DNA of 64,000 nt, from the NCBI RefSeq assembly GCF_032854445.1, contig NC_088295.1:19517385-19581384 (forward strand), in the 5' to 3' direction. This DNA is from Liolophura sinensis. Lineage: Eukaryota; Mollusca; Polyplacophora; Chitonida; Chitonidae. Shown piece by piece: positions 1-12,261 of the stretch (positions are counted from its first letter, which is position 1; every line of letters begins with the position of its first letter). Under the pieces are notes generated by a model. The model was not told where the DNA came from and did no database searches. It saw only the letters and a program-made list of their open reading frames with translations. A program made the translations under genes and the position numbers.

Positions 1-585
1 AGTATATTGAGATTCACTCCTATGATCAATCCTCTTGGTTCCTGGAGTATATTGAGATTCACTCCTATGATCAATCCTCTTGGTTCCTGGAGTATATTGA
101 GATTCACTCCTATGAGCTATCCTCTTGGTTCCTGGAGTATATTGAGATTCACTCCTATGATCTATCCTCTTGGTTCCTGGCATATCTTGAGATTCAATTC
201 TATGATCTATCCTCTTAGTCCCAGAAGTACTGCGAGATTCACATCTATGATCTGTCCTTTTGGTTCTTGACATATCTTGAGATTTATTTCTTTGATCTAT
301 CCTCTTGGTTCCCGGCATATCTTGACATTCACTTCTAAGATCTATCTTCATGGTTCCTGGCTTACCTTGAGATTCATTTCTATGATCTTTGGTTTTTGCT
401 CCTGGCATATCTTGAGATTCAGTTCCGTTACCTATCCATCTGTCTCTTGTCTCATCTGTAGATACCCTCTGTTTATCTACTCTCTTGGTCCCTGTCTCAT
501 CTGAACATTTTCTTCTGTGATTTATCTTCTTGGTCCCTTGAGTATCTCCAGATTCTATTGAATGATTTATCCTCTTTTCTTTAGA
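1..585 (-). repeat. 45-bp coding minisatellite (15-residue repeat)
   Basis: Thirteen 45-bp units lie end to end with no indel, so the reading frame of the minus-strand exon is kept throughout. Units at 1-45 and 46-90 are identical and those at 91-135 and 136-180 differ by one or two bases. Units further right (181-585) diverge steadily until only the Gly-Thr-Lys/Asp/Arg skeleton remains. The array continues past the left edge. The pattern fits ongoing unequal exchange at the distal end and old units decaying at the proximal end. Confidence 0.9.
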
Positions 586-2742
586 AGTATCTTCTGCATT
601 AGACTTGCCTGCTGAATCCAGTTTTTTGGTATGAGGAGCGCTCGAGTACATTTTTCGCTTGGTAGTAGATGTAGTTTCCCCACATTTACTCTCCTGTTTC
701 TGCTTGCCAGGCTTTGTGTTGATAGAGGAATTTGGTTCCGTCTTTGACATGTTTTCTGTACTCATTTCCTTTGAGATCTCCAATGAATCAACTTGCCGAA
801 TGTTTGATTCACTCAGGTGTTTTTGCCTTTTGACTTCAGTGGACATTTTACTACGAATGGTTGATTCACTAGATTCCTTTTTGGCCTTGGATGAACTTAT
901 ACCATTTGTCCGAGGTACCTCTTCCTCGCTGCTCACTGACTCAGTGACTGACTTATGTCTCTCCTTACTGCATTTCATGTTGCCTTTTTCTGTGTCATGT
1001 TTCTGACTTGGAATTTCTGGCCTCTTCTTGATTACACTGCCAATCTCAGGTTTATCACTCTTGTAGCTAGGTGACCCAGTCATCTTCTTCCATTTAGCAC
1101 CACTGCCATCCGATGTGTGTTTTTGTTCACTCTTCAACTCATTTACTTCTAATTTCCTCTTGATGGTCTTCGTGGTACCTCCTAAATCTTGCCTCCTAAA
1201 TGTTGCCTGCTGTTCGTTCATTTCTCCTTTCTCGGAGTTTTTCTTATCAGATGACTTGTGTTTCCCATTCCCAGAGTGTTTCTTACTCCTGTTAGTCTTT
1301 TCTTGTACATCTTGTTCTGATGAACTAGTACATGAAGATCCTTTTTTGTGCTGACCAGATGACTCTAGTTCTTTATGTTTACAAGTACCTTCCATAGATG
1401 AGTTTGCTTCATGTTTGTGTGATTCAGTCAAGCTTTGGTGATCTTTTTCAATGACAATACTCGCACTTTTGGAAATGAGATCATCACAGTGAGGAATCTC
1501 ACCAGATTCCATTCTTTTCTCACTTGCCTGCAAAACAGCAGACTGGATATTTTTGTCACTTTTTTTTCCATTTGACACTGACTTTTGTTGAACTATTCCC
1601 ACTGAATTATCTGATGAAATATCCTTCTCTTCCCTTTCAGAATGTTGCTTTTTCCTCTTAGCATCAGGTAAGAGTTCACAGCTATCTCTGCATTGGTCTG
1701 GTTCACTAGTACGCTTCTTTCTCTTAGCTTTCTCATCTTTTTTTTCAGAATGTTCTGTTCTCATCCCACTATCTCCGTTCGATAATGCAGTCTCTGTTTT
1801 GCTCATTTCCTTGCTCCCCTTACTTTTCTTCTTTCGAATGGTATCACCCGACAGATCACTTTCATGGAAATCCTTCTTCACGAACTCATGAAAACCACTC
1901 TCTTTTGGTTTCTCATCACACTGTTTTTGCTTACTGTGCAAAACATTCCTATGTAATCCATGGCTGGGTGTTTTGTCCATTAAATTCTTGCCAGGATTTT
2001 TCTTATTCATTTCATTCATAGTTCTGCTAAGACCAGAATTCACTTGAGTACCACTTTCATTACTGTAATCTGAGGAGTTGTTCAGTCCTGTTTTTAATTT
2101 CTCCAGTTGCACAACAGAATTTCTGTCAATTCGAACACCACTACAATTACCTTGTAGTGAGACCTTGTCACATTGAGATTTTGTAGCAGTGTTTTTCAAT
2201 ACGTTCCCTCTCTCACTTGTTTTTAGCCTAACAGGAAGAGAAAATGTGTTATTATGAGTGAATGCAGTCTTTGACTGTTGATTTTCTGTCTGATGATTTT
2301 CCTTGTCAGCCCTCAAACAGTCTTTCACAGCTGACACAGTGGACTGCAAGCCGGAATTTTTACCAACATGTGCTCCTGACACAATGTTTGACACAATGGA
2401 ACTTTTCACATGCACTACAGATTTGGAGGTTTTCACTGCAAGATTCTTTCCCTTTACCGTCTTCTCTGCAGAACACTTTTCATTACCACTTAAACCATCT
2501 TGACTGTTTCCTATCCTTGCCTCTCTTGTGTCCATTTGAATATCTCTTTCATAATTTTTCTGAAGTTGCTCTGGTAAGGTATGAGGCAATTCACCATCTT
2601 TTTGAGAGATTTCCATGATATCCGGAAGAAGAGGAGTTTGTGGTAAACTATCCAAATAACACCGATTGAAAGTCCCTGGTACACTTTTCCGAGCTGTGTT
2701 CTTTAGAGGCAGGTATGATCCACTTGCTTTTCTGGCATCCAT
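1..2742 (-). CDS. Large Ser/Lys-rich low-complexity protein, 5' coding exon, partial at left edge
   Basis: I do not recognise this protein. Reading the minus strand from an ATG at 2742-2740, all 914 codons to the window edge are open, which is far beyond chance. The ATG lies 9 bases inside an exon whose 3' splice site (pyrimidine tract then CAG) ends at 2752, so an upstream non-coding exon is likely. The protein begins MDARKASGSYLPLKN and is rich in Ser, Lys, Glu, Asp, Asn and Gln, with basic clusters such as KRKKRTSEPD and RKKKSKGSK that look like nuclear localisation signals. There are no membrane segments or signal peptide, and I see no folded domain. From about residue 710 to the edge it becomes a 15-residue tandem repeat (TKRIDHRSESQYTPG). 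No stop appears, so the C-terminus and any folded domain lie to the left. A nuclear or chromatin protein is a guess from composition only. Confidence 0.85.
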   Translation of the reverse strand, partial: MDARKASGSYLPLKNTARKSVPGTFNRCYLDSLPQTPLLPDIMEISQKDGELPHTLPEQLQKNYERDIQMDTREARIGNSQDGLSGNEKCSAEKTVKGKNLAVKTSKSVVHVKSSIVSNIVSGAHVGKNSGLQSTVSAVKDCLRADKENHQTENQQSKTAFTHNNTFSLPVRLKTSERGNVLKNTATKSQCDKVSLQGNCSGVRIDRNSVVQLEKLKTGLNNSSDYSNESGTQVNSGLSRTMNEMNKKNPGKNLMDKTPSHGLHRNVLHSKQKQCDEKPKESGFHEFVKKDFHESDLSGDTIRKKKSKGSKEMSKTETALSNGDSGMRTEHSEKKDEKAKRKKRTSEPDQCRDSCELLPDAKRKKQHSEREEKDISSDNSVGIVQQKSVSNGKKSDKNIQSAVLQASEKRMESGEIPHCDDLISKSASIVIEKDHQSLTESHKHEANSSMEGTCKHKELESSGQHKKGSSCTSSSEQDVQEKTNRSKKHSGNGKHKSSDKKNSEKGEMNEQQATFRRQDLGGTTKTIKRKLEVNELKSEQKHTSDGSGAKWKKMTGSPSYKSDKPEIGSVIKKRPEIPSQKHDTEKGNMKCSKERHKSVTESVSSEEEVPRTNGISSSKAKKESSESTIRSKMSTEVKRQKHLSESNIRQVDSLEISKEMSTENMSKTEPNSSINTKPGKQKQESKCGETTSTTKRKMYSSAPHTKKLDSAGKSNAEDTSKEKRINHSIESGDTQGTKKINHRRKCSDETGTKRVDKQRVSTDETRDRWIGNGTESQDMPGAKTKDHRNESQGKPGTMKIDLRSECQDMPGTKRIDQRNKSQDMSRTKRTDHRCESRSTSGTKRIDHRIESQDMPGTKRIDHRSESQYTPGTKRIAHRSESQYTPGTKRIDHRSESQYTPGTKRIDHRSESQYT

Positions 2743-3060
2743 GATTAGTATCTGCAAAGAAAAAAACACCAGGAATTGACCATTAAGTTGATCATGTATT
2801 TTGCCGATATATTTGTTTTAACAACTGATTTTGGTTTAACGCCATGAATTTTTCACTTATATGATGGTTGTCAGTTTTATGGGTGAAAGAAAACGAAATG
2901 CCTGGTGTTAACAACTGATCTTTGTTAAATTACTTATTTCTCCACACAAGATGTGTTTATATGCACACCATACTTCTGGAAGATAAGTGGGCTTTAAGGA
3001 ATGATCAGACTGTGCCACTGGTCACAAGAACATCATATTAGGGGACGCTTACTGTACCCA

Positions 3061-3194
3061 AGGCAGAAATCTACACTGCACCTCATGTATCTCAAGGCAG
3101 AAATCTACACTGCACCTCATGTAGCTCAAAGCAGAAATCTACACTGCACCTCATGTATCTCAAGGCAGAAATCTACACTGCACCTCATGTATCG
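3061..3194. repeat. 34-bp tandem repeat, four copies
   Basis: Four near-identical 34-bp units start at 3061, 3095, 3129 and 3163, each beginning AGGCAGAAATCTACACTGC. Units differ at one or two positions. They lie in the probable intron upstream of the left-edge gene. Confidence 0.9.
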
Positions 3195-3304
3195 AGGCAG
3201 TCAGTTGGTTAAAAGCAAAGCAAAATGTGAGTCACATTTCAAAAACTGTATTCAGCAATTCACATGTGCCTTTTTTAGTAAGGGAGTTAGTGCTTGGAGG
3301 TGAA

Positions 3305-3612
3305 CACGAGTGCTTAGAGTGTGTGGACTTGTAATGTGCCTCCTTGTTGTAGGACAGATTTCAACTGCTCTTTTATCTAGTGCTACTTCACTGAAATGAC
3401 TTACAGAAGGCAAGTAAGCTGCCCCGCTCGAGCAATTATACTGACACAGGTTGACCAGTCATTGCACTATCCCCTTAATGCTTACCGCCAAGAAAGGAAG
3501 TTACAACTTTTCTCTCTTAAGGTCTTAGGTGTGACCCGATCCAGGATCAACCATGGATCTACAGCTCCCGAAGTGGACACTCCATCAACTGAGCTACCTT
3601 TTATAGCCCAAC
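3305..3612 (-). mobile_element. tRNA-derived SINE, family B, minus orientation
   Basis: Read on the minus strand from about 3612, the element opens with a tRNA-like head: a box A-like GGTAGCTCAGTTGATGG and a box B-like GGTTGATCC about 40 bases later. A body follows that contains GTAACTTCCTT and GGGGATAGTGCA. The same body recurs at 53330-53590 (there with a shorter head), showing that it is a dispersed family distinct from the abundant SINE family A. The head has drifted from a functional tRNA. Confidence 0.65.
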
Positions 3613-3618
3613 TATAAA

Positions 3619-3704
3619 TTTATCTGATTGGTGTTTTACGCTGTACTGAAGAATATTTCACTTATATGGTGGGAGGAAAAAGGGCAGAGCCTGGGGGAAA
3701 CCCA
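3619..3704 (-). mobile_element. SINE family A fragment (3' domain)
   Basis: The reverse complement carries the 3' domain of the abundant family: GTAAAACACCAAT, then the TTTCCTCCCACC block and a shortened GTGAAATATTC segment. The tRNA-like head is missing. Confidence 0.7.
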
Positions 3705-5367
3705 AGTATAAAAGTTGTACTCAACTACAATATGTGTTTTATGTAAAGTATGAAAATGAAATGATATTTCAGTAGGAAATCTACTCAACCAAAGCTTTAT
3801 AACCCAGGTGTTAGTTGAGGCCAGCCAGTGTAAATTTATTTAAATAAAGTGTACATAAAGTCTACCACTATATATACATAGAAGAAATGATATACATCTA
3901 GGGCATGGTTTTCAAGGAAAAATATGTAAAAAATTCTATGAAGTTCAGAAAGCTGAGAAGATGAAGTTCAGCACTGGGGATATGGCACTGACGGACAATT
4001 CACTCAGAGTAGCCCTGTTGTAGAAGCCCTTATGAACTTGGCTGATGACTAGCGCTGAAACGTCACCTGATAATTGGCTGTCACATCAAAAACCTATCAG
4101 CTCTCAATTGTCAGTGTGGTTTCTTATAGTGGATGGACAGATATCAATGCAATAAATTGGATTTTGCATTTAGTTTAAGCGTTAAACTGATAAATTTTGG
4201 GCCCCACATTTATGACAAGGGAACTGAGAACAGCTGCCCGTGTCACAATGTGTACATGTTGGGCAGGATACGGCAGTAACTTGTCAGGGTGAGCTGGCAA
4301 GAAAACCGCCTCCACAGAGTCATTGCTTGAAGAAAAATATTGTGACTTTGCATTATTTCTCCATGGAAAAGTCAGATTTATTATGAAAAGTATCTTCCCA
4401 AAATCTGAATGAAAGAGTCTGCTGTGTCCACAAACATCACCCTGACTGAGCGCCAAAGTAAAACAAACATTGGCCCTTTGAACACGGAACAGAGCTGATA
4501 TTCTTTGGTTTTGAACAAGGCGTTTTTGTATTTTCTCAGTGTCACATTGTTTAATACCACTGGTACAGGAGAGCTCCTAGGTTTTGTGATGTCACTCTTG
4601 ATAGCTGTAACATAGCAACATGGCATCACCAAATGAGTGGCCAGGTACTGATGATTATTTTCTATTTATTTTATTGATAAGTGGTGTTGAACTTGAACCT
4701 ATACTTAGTTGTTGCAGAGCCCTTTTTTTTGGCAGTAAATGTTAGATTGTATTTGAATCTTCTTGCAGAAGATGACTTTTACATGCAACTTGCACATTAA
4801 TGTAACCACATCCTCCCCTCTTCCTCTGAGATCATACATGATTACCAGAAAGCCCTAAAGAAGTGTGATATGTTGTCCTTTAATTAGTGTTCGCATAAAG
4901 AAATTCAAGATCTGAAGCATGTCTGACCAAGTCTCACCCAAATAGTCGTTTTGGACTAACGACTAAAATTAACACATGCACACAATAGCAGTATTCAAAC
5001 TTCTAAACTCCGTATGCTCAACACAGGAAATACTTCACTTTGCGCAGGTGCACAAATGCCAGTCTAGTACAGTGAGGGAGAACTTATGTTTGATTTCAGA
5101 ACAAAATTTTAATAATTCCAAATTATCACAGTATTTAGCAATCTGGTCCACATAGTACTTCATTCTTTGCGTTTGTCAAATCGCTTTATTTTTCTAATTT
5201 TAATTCCACAACTATACAACTTGGGAAACAGCACAGAAACAAAGCACATGTGAAATCCTTGTGTCAGCAAAAAAACAGGCTGCAGATAACTATCTCCTGC
5301 TGTCCATGTAGCGACCTTTCTTTTTTTGATACTGCGTCCATCATATAATGTATGCTTTCTTTACATT

Positions 5368-5595
5368 TATTTCAATGACCAATGTTTCATTCAGCCACCT
5401 CTGTTTCATTTCAGTGACCAATGTTTCATTCAGCCACCTCTGTTTCATTTCAGTGACCAATGTTTCATTCAGCCATCTGTTTCATTTCAGTGACCAATGT
5501 TTCATTCAGCCACCTATGTTTCATTTCAGTGACCAATGTTTCATTCAGTCACCTATGTTTCTTTTCAGTGACCAATGTTTCACTCAGTTCTGACC
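5368..5595. repeat. 39-bp tandem repeat, about six copies
   Basis: Units of roughly 39 bp alternate TTTCATTCAGCCACC with GTTTCATTTCAGTGACCAATG. One unit is three bases shorter. The array creates overlapping repetitive short ORFs that I regard as non-coding. Confidence 0.85.
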
Positions 5596-5647
5596 ACCTC
5601 TCTAATTTTTACAGGGCCCAAAATGAACACCTGTCTGCATTTTGATT

Positions 5648-5952
5648 ATGGTGGGAGAAAACCATGGCAGAGCCATAGAGAAACCCACGACCATATGCTG
5701 ACTGCTGAAGAAATCAGTTTTGGGACTATCAAGTGAAAAAATTTAGTTTTGAGCCCTGTTTTAAGAAATGGACAAGGCGAAAACATACAACCCCTTGGTT
5801 ATTTATTTATTTTATTTGACTGGTGTTTTACACTATACTCAAGAATTTATCACTTATACGATGGCAGCCAGCATTATGGTGGGAGGAAACCGTGCAGAGC
5901 CCGCTGGAAACCCACAGCCATCTGCAGGTTGCTGACTGTCCCACTGCTTACC
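5648..5952 (-). mobile_element. SINE family A fragments, two pieces
   Basis: The better piece, 5802-5952, is in minus orientation. It has the AAATAAATA tail, the GTAAAACACCAGT motif, the GCTGGCTGCC block and the CAACCTGCAGATGGC block, and breaks off before the tRNA-like head. A second, more worn fragment at 5648-5712 retains only the TTTCTCCCACC and CATATGGTCGTGGG parts. Confidence 0.7.
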
Positions 5953-6608
5953 GTCACAATACCACACTTCTAAACACTGAAATATAAAAAAACTTTTAAA
6001 ATATGTATTAAATATCAAAATTAGCCATTGCCATAAATGGGGTTCAATAAGTGATGTTATGGTTATTCAACAATGGTAAATGTGACACGTTGTTGTTCTA
6101 TGTTCTATGTGCATGTCTACCATGTCATAACTGTTCTTGGAGCGAAGGAAATGGATAATATTCTAACAGAGAAATTACCCTTTACTGTTCATAGTTCACT
6201 ACGGTTCCTTATTACGCGTTGTTACACAGGATACCTGTGTACAGTACAAAAGGTGCAAAAAATCTATATAAAATACAAAAACCTGATCACAATCCCTATC
6301 ATCAACTAAAAAATATAATAAAACACCATAAACCACAAGTTACATGAATCTGAAAAGTCACATATTAGAATAACTTTGGTGACAGCAAGGAACAACATTT
6401 TGGAGGAATTGGTTTAAAGAGAAATATATGTGGAGATGCTTGTCCCAGTTTTGTTTACCAAAAACTTACAACTTGAGAAATCTTTTATTAATACTGGTGA
6501 CATTTTTTGGCATCAAGGCAATATCCGTCCTAGGTGTTAAAATTTTAGTAAAGCTGCTAGATTCAGACTTGATAACCAAGGTTAGCCAAATAGTGTATTT
6601 TTGTAAAA

Positions 6609-6627
6609 AACACACACACACACACAC
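6609..6627. repeat. CA dinucleotide microsatellite
   Basis: A short run of about nine CA units in AT-rich non-coding sequence. Confidence 0.85.
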
Positions 6628-9600
6628 CAGTATATATTTTGTGAAGAATTTTTCATACAACAACCATGGTACTTAGTGTAGACAAAAAATGACACAAGAT
6701 AATGATCAATAAGCTAGTTCATGATCTCAAACAGGGCATTTTTCCCTTTTATCTGGACAAATGTTTAGTTTTTAGAACGAAGTTTTTTAAGTACAACTTA
6801 ATATTTCACTATTTCTTCATATGTGGTACACTAGACACATTAGGTGTATTCATAGTATTGAAAGTAAAACAACATACTTCTGTTCTTGGGCAAATCAAAG
6901 TTTTGATACTAAAATAAATGCCATCGGTAAGACAACCCTTGAGTTGATTTATAGTGCTAGCCTGAGGTATAGATAAAAATGTCACCGCTACAGTAAATAT
7001 ATAGGTCTTTATATGTTCCGCTATTTATCACCAAGGTACTTTTCCGAAAGTAATGTTTTTTTAAACCTACAATCTATTTTTAAAAAATATGTCATGCCAT
7101 ATCCAGTGAAGTTTAATTCTCTTAACACAAACAGCTCTGCGAGTCGGCAAAACTTTGCTCATCTTAACATAGGGCTTGTGAAGTTGTTGCATCCTGTTGC
7201 ATACATGATAACTTTCTCTCTTTATAGTTGTCAGTAAATGCTTAATGTAATTTTTTTTTTTAATACCTTTGTATTCTATGTTAAAAGTACATTGGGTGAC
7301 ACAATTAACTCATAAATAAGATATACACACATGCATGTCGATGTGTACTCACAAGCCTAAATACATACATACACAGTATATGTCTTCATATATGTAGGCC
7401 TACCAACTCAATACTGTAAATGTATCTCTACTCCATTGTACTCAACAACACTGCAGTAATTTTATTTTGGATTGTAAGTATCTTATTTTTACTTTCTTAA
7501 AAGCCATAGTGCTTTATTGTACATGGGATCATGGTTATGTTGTTGAGTCCAAAAACCTTGAGTGATGTTGGATAGTCTGGAAGGGGCTCAAGAGTTTGAA
7601 TGCTCAATAGCCTGGTATACACACCTGCAATCGTACTATATGTAATGGTACTAGGCTCCTATATGTACATGTATGCATAGTGCCATTAGTCTATTTACAA
7701 AACATTGAAATATTAAATAGTCCTTAGAATTTCTTGCGCATTTTGTGTCCTGCATCTCTTTACTCATTAAACTGAAAATATTACAGGAAACACAGGTGCT
7801 ATGGCATAAATAATGCCAAAGACAGCAAAATGACAGCGTCAGTGTGCTCGCTCTAATGTTAACAGATAGGCCAAGCCGACTTCTTTATATACCTTTTCGA
7901 AAGCGAGGCTGTGTATCTAGGTAGACGTGCATGCATGTAGCAGTCCTCCTCAAGATTGTGACAGGGGTTAGTATCTTACCTAAATAGTGAATGGTAATTG
8001 CCTTCATGTGTCTGGATGGATCTAGAATTGCCTGAAAAAAAAATGAGATAGTACAAACAAATTATAATTCACGCTATAAATATTTTGAAAAGAAATAATT
8101 TACTGCCATAAATACTATTTGTATACATACAGTGGGTCAACTTACACAGCAAAACGCATTTCTACAGTCCAATGCTAGTCAATAATATGCACACTAATAA
8201 TATACTCGTGTGAGACATAACAGACAAAAGTATGATGTTAAACCTCAAGCACTCACTCACACATAACAAACAAATAGTAACAGGGGTCATAGTCCCAGTA
8301 CACAGGCTGCTGACTGACGTGTCCAAATATTCCCCAACCAACACTGGTATCATTTTGTGTACTCGGACAAGAGGGGACCATAAAACACACTTCTGTGTCA
8401 TCAGTGAAAGCAGTATTGACCCCAGGGATTTGCAAATTTGAGCTAGAATCAATGAGAATAGAAATATAAAATATACTTTGGTCAACTTACGTCCGAGTTA
8501 AAATTAGATGCCAGTCTGAATGCATATTATAATAAATACTATGTCAAAAACATTGCGAAAACAACGCGAATATGATTTATGAAAACTGACCATCGCTGGC
8601 ATTGTACAAAGCACCATAGTAGTACGTGTGTGTACTGGCAGACTTGTATAACGTAGCTAAAATGTCTGCCATGGCATAAAACCCACCTTAGTGAGCATTT
8701 GTCAAGTAATACTAACAATTTCGTTGTTTGTGTTTTCAGATACTTCTCATACCTCTAACACAAGCACAAAGCCAAAAATTCAGTTTTCCCACGCAGCGAC
8801 AAGATCAACTCGTTTTTCACCTCCGTGAGCCAAAGAGCTCTCTACTCTGTCTCCTAACTGGAGTACCTTTATGAAGACTAAGGTACCGTTAGCCCACACT
8901 ATCCTTAGAGCCATTCTTTCTGCAGAGCTGGATAATGGTGACAGCTTGTTATCGGGTCTGAGCTGATGGCGAGATTGCAGGGAAATGGTCATTTAGATAG
9001 CGACTCTTTCATGTTTGTACACTTAAGTGGGCTGTGTTACGAATTAATGTATTTAATTATACGGGTACGGTACGGATACTTCTTTTGTTTTATTTTTCTT
9101 ATTTCATTTCTGTTCTATGCAGTTGTTGAATAATTACAGTATGATTCCTGTCTTCAAATAAACTCACAAAAAACACAAGCCGATTCTGGTGTAGACCTAT
9201 ACCTATAAATAGATAGGTAGATAAATATACTTTATTTATCGTCGGCTTAAAAAGGCTTCAGGATTTTTTTCTTCACAACACATGTATTCAATAGTTTTCT
9301 TTGTGTTGAAGGCCGTTCTAAAAAAAAAATCCACTTCCATGCACTTCACGAGGGGCGATTAAAGTAATATTTATTGTAGCGGTCTTTATGTCACCCCAGG
9401 CTCTGACCCGCCATATTCTGTTGTCAGCAGGTGTTTTTCTTGTTCTCTCATTTGTAGGCTTTTTCTTTTGTTAGACCTTTTTTTTTAATATTTTGTTAAT
9501 TAAGCATAAAGATTCTATTAGACAGCATTGGGTTATAAAGGCAGAATACATTCTAGCATCACTCAGACAACAGACTTTCTGTTAAAATTAACAGATCAAT

Positions 9601-10692
9601 ATTGTTAGTGTATAAATTTTAGGAACTTTATTATCGATTCTGAACGGTAAAACACCGTTGTGTTTAGATTGCGTGATAAAAAAATTAGCTCAGCTATGCA
9701 AGCCCGCCGTTCTGTCAGTCACTCATATGCCTACATAGTAAAGGAGCAGGGGATTTAAAGGTGAAACCTTTCTGCTTGGGCTACAGTGGAGACATATAGG
9801 CCTGTGGAATGGGTATAGTAGAGTGACAGGATTGACAAATTTCGCACAAAGGCATGGGCAACACAGCGCGTTCTCTACAGGAAGGATACAAGTGATGCAG
9901 ACCCTTTCTTGTTACACTGTATGGCATGGACGTGAGCTCACGATCTAAACACGTGTTCATGTAAAACGGTATACATAAACAACTTGTATATACACTTGAA
10001 TACCAAATCAATAAAAACAATATACCAACAATTTCTGCTGAAAGATGGGCCGTGTAAAAGTCCCAAATTTGTTAATGGGGTAATAACTGATGACATTCAA
10101 GGTCCAAAAGTAGAGATCATCTGAACTGGATGTCGTATAGTATGTACCACCGAACCTATGTTTCGCAGCCCGCCAACAAGCGTCCACGGGGTTACGACTT
10201 TATATATGTCAGCACATTAATATGGTATATCAGGCAATGGCGTATACCTTATACCTTACCGTCGTCGTCATATGACTGAAAATAGATCTTATAGCACAGC
10301 TAGCAAATAGCTCGTCTATAGGAAACACACGAATGCAAACCTGCAGCCCAATACAAAAAGCACTGAAATCATGAATTTGGTAACTTACAGTAATTAATAT
10401 GCACACAGAGTATCAGCCATGGAACATCCCCATTGCGTTATTGAGCTTTATATGCACGTAAAATTTCAGGTCAATATATATGCTGTACTTTTTGAGATAC
10501 CATGTACCTGTACATGCGTGCAAATCCTGAGCGCAACAAATGCAATACTTTTTGAGATATCACTCCTAACATTTTGTTTAACCGTGATTTTAATACACAG
10601 TAATTCAGTAATTTACTATATTTAATATGTACAACTGAATCAACGATTAAATACCCCCTCATGTGTTTTACATGTGTAAAACTACCTGCAGT

Positions 10693-10836
10693 ATTTTTTA
10701 TTTATTTTTTTATTTGATTGGTGTTATACGCCGTACTCTAGAATATTTCGCTTATACGACGTGGACCAGCATTATGATGGGAGGAAAGCGGACAGAACCC
10801 GCGGAGAACCCACGGTCATCCACAGGTTGCTGAGGA
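10693..10836 (-). mobile_element. SINE family A fragment
   Basis: Minus orientation; the tail and 3' domain are present as far as the CAACCTGTGGATGACC block, after which similarity stops. Just right of it, 10925-10975 resembles in reverse the GGGTTTAATGTC head seen near the family B copy at 53340, so two repeat families may be nested here. Confidence 0.7.
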
Positions 10837-11307
10837 TTTTTGTTTAAAGTTCCTTTGCCAGTTATTGGACGCCGACGCCATCGCTCAGGGTACATAGGCC
10901 GTGTCTGTATACTTTGTACAAGCGAGCTTAAAATTATTAAGTACGACATTAAACCCCATGCATTCTTTCATTCTTTATATTCGGCGTAAAACACAAAATA
11001 AACTCCTGGAATTTGTTCGCTGATTGCTGAAAAACCACTCTCTTAGAACGGCTATACAAAGCGCAAGCAACCATTAAACGCGCGGAGTCAGTTTAAGACG
11101 GCATCGAAACTGGTGAAAGAACATGGTGTTGTATATAGCTGTTAACGTAAATACAAGTCAGGGATGTGCAGTCGAAGTTAATTGGTGTCAATACACATGC
11201 AGCAATGTCGGTGTCGAAACTCAGAAGTCGAATATTCCTGTGTATGAAACATGGCTTTTTATTTGTTCCCTTACAGTGAATTTGTTTCGAACTTCATACA
11301 GTCCGAA

Positions 11308-11550
11308 GCATTGCGCGGCGCAATGACCCAGGATGCTCTCACCAATGCGATCGCTGTGAATTCACGCCCAGCTCATGCTGACTTCCTCTTTGGCCATATG
11401 TAGGAAGGTCTGCTGACTTATGAATGGCTGTCAACAACCAGCGGATGGTTGTGGGTGCCCCCGAGCTCTGCCCGGTTTCTTCCCACCATAATGCTGGCCA
11501 CCATCGTATAAATGAAATATTCTTGCATTCAAATAAATATATAAATAAAC
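11308..11550 (+). mobile_element. SINE family A, nearly full length
   Basis: Plus orientation. It starts inside the tRNA-like head (GCGCGGCGCAATGACCCAGG), contains the box B region, the GGAAGGTCTGC block with a small internal duplication, the TTTCTTCCCACC block and an (AAAT)n tail. The conserved GTACGGCGTAAAACACC part before the tail is deleted. Confidence 0.75.
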
Positions 11551-12200
11551 CTATTTACGTTTGCCCAAGAGGAAATATAACTCTCTATATGAATACCTAA
11601 ACTTGCCCTACTGTCTTCCTGGTTTCATGTTCTTATATTCACCATTTCATACAAACTGTTGATCTATCCAATATCAAAAGACACATACGGGAAGTGTTGA
11701 TACTAGACTATTAAGTTCTCTTAACTGCGATATTTTTCTAGAATTTGTTTTATCAGTAACACTATAACCAACTTCCATACATGGTACATAGGCTTGCATT
11801 CGGCAACACAAGGTTAAACTGTTCCTTTTACAATTGAATGCTCAATATTTGTATGCGCATGTATATATAGTTTATAGCATATCGTCCGAGAATGTGGAAT
11901 TATAGGCCTACTTACATACATGTTCGGCTGTGCAAAGCGTACCCGACCCACTTTCACAGTGTGTAATCCACTTAGTCATCATGAAATGCAAAGGAAGATA
12001 AACTACCAGCTGTACAGACAACGTACAGGCATGTATATGGATGCCTGTGCGCTCTCATTTGAACGAAGTGCTTTCTCCCCGTTTTCTTATCTTTCACCCC
12101 AGCTTGCCGGGGACACTTTGTCTCCCTGACTTACTTATTGGCTGGCCTATGTGATTATGCTTCCGCGAACTGTTGTGTATTTTACTATATGCTGTACGGG

Positions 12201-12261
12201 CCGTCGGATAAGTGAAAAATTCTTGGGTACGGCGTAAAACACCAATAAATAAATAAATAAA
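12201..12261 (+). mobile_element. SINE family A, 3' end only
   Basis: Only the last 60 bases survive: GTCGGATAAGTGAAAAATTC, then GTACGGCGTAAAACACC and an (AAAT)n tail. This is a strongly 5'-truncated copy. Confidence 0.75.

Noticed and set aside
7-2618. Plus-strand ORFs including a repetitive 87-codon ORF at 7-270
   Set aside because: They are exact antisense readings of the 914-codon minus-strand exon and its 45-bp repeat.
4175-4660. Possible first exon of a plus-strand gene at ATGGCATCACCAAATGAG (4620) with a GTAACATAGCAAC X-box-like motif before it
   Set aside because: The ORF ends after about 40 codons, no family was recognised and no downstream exon could be linked to it.
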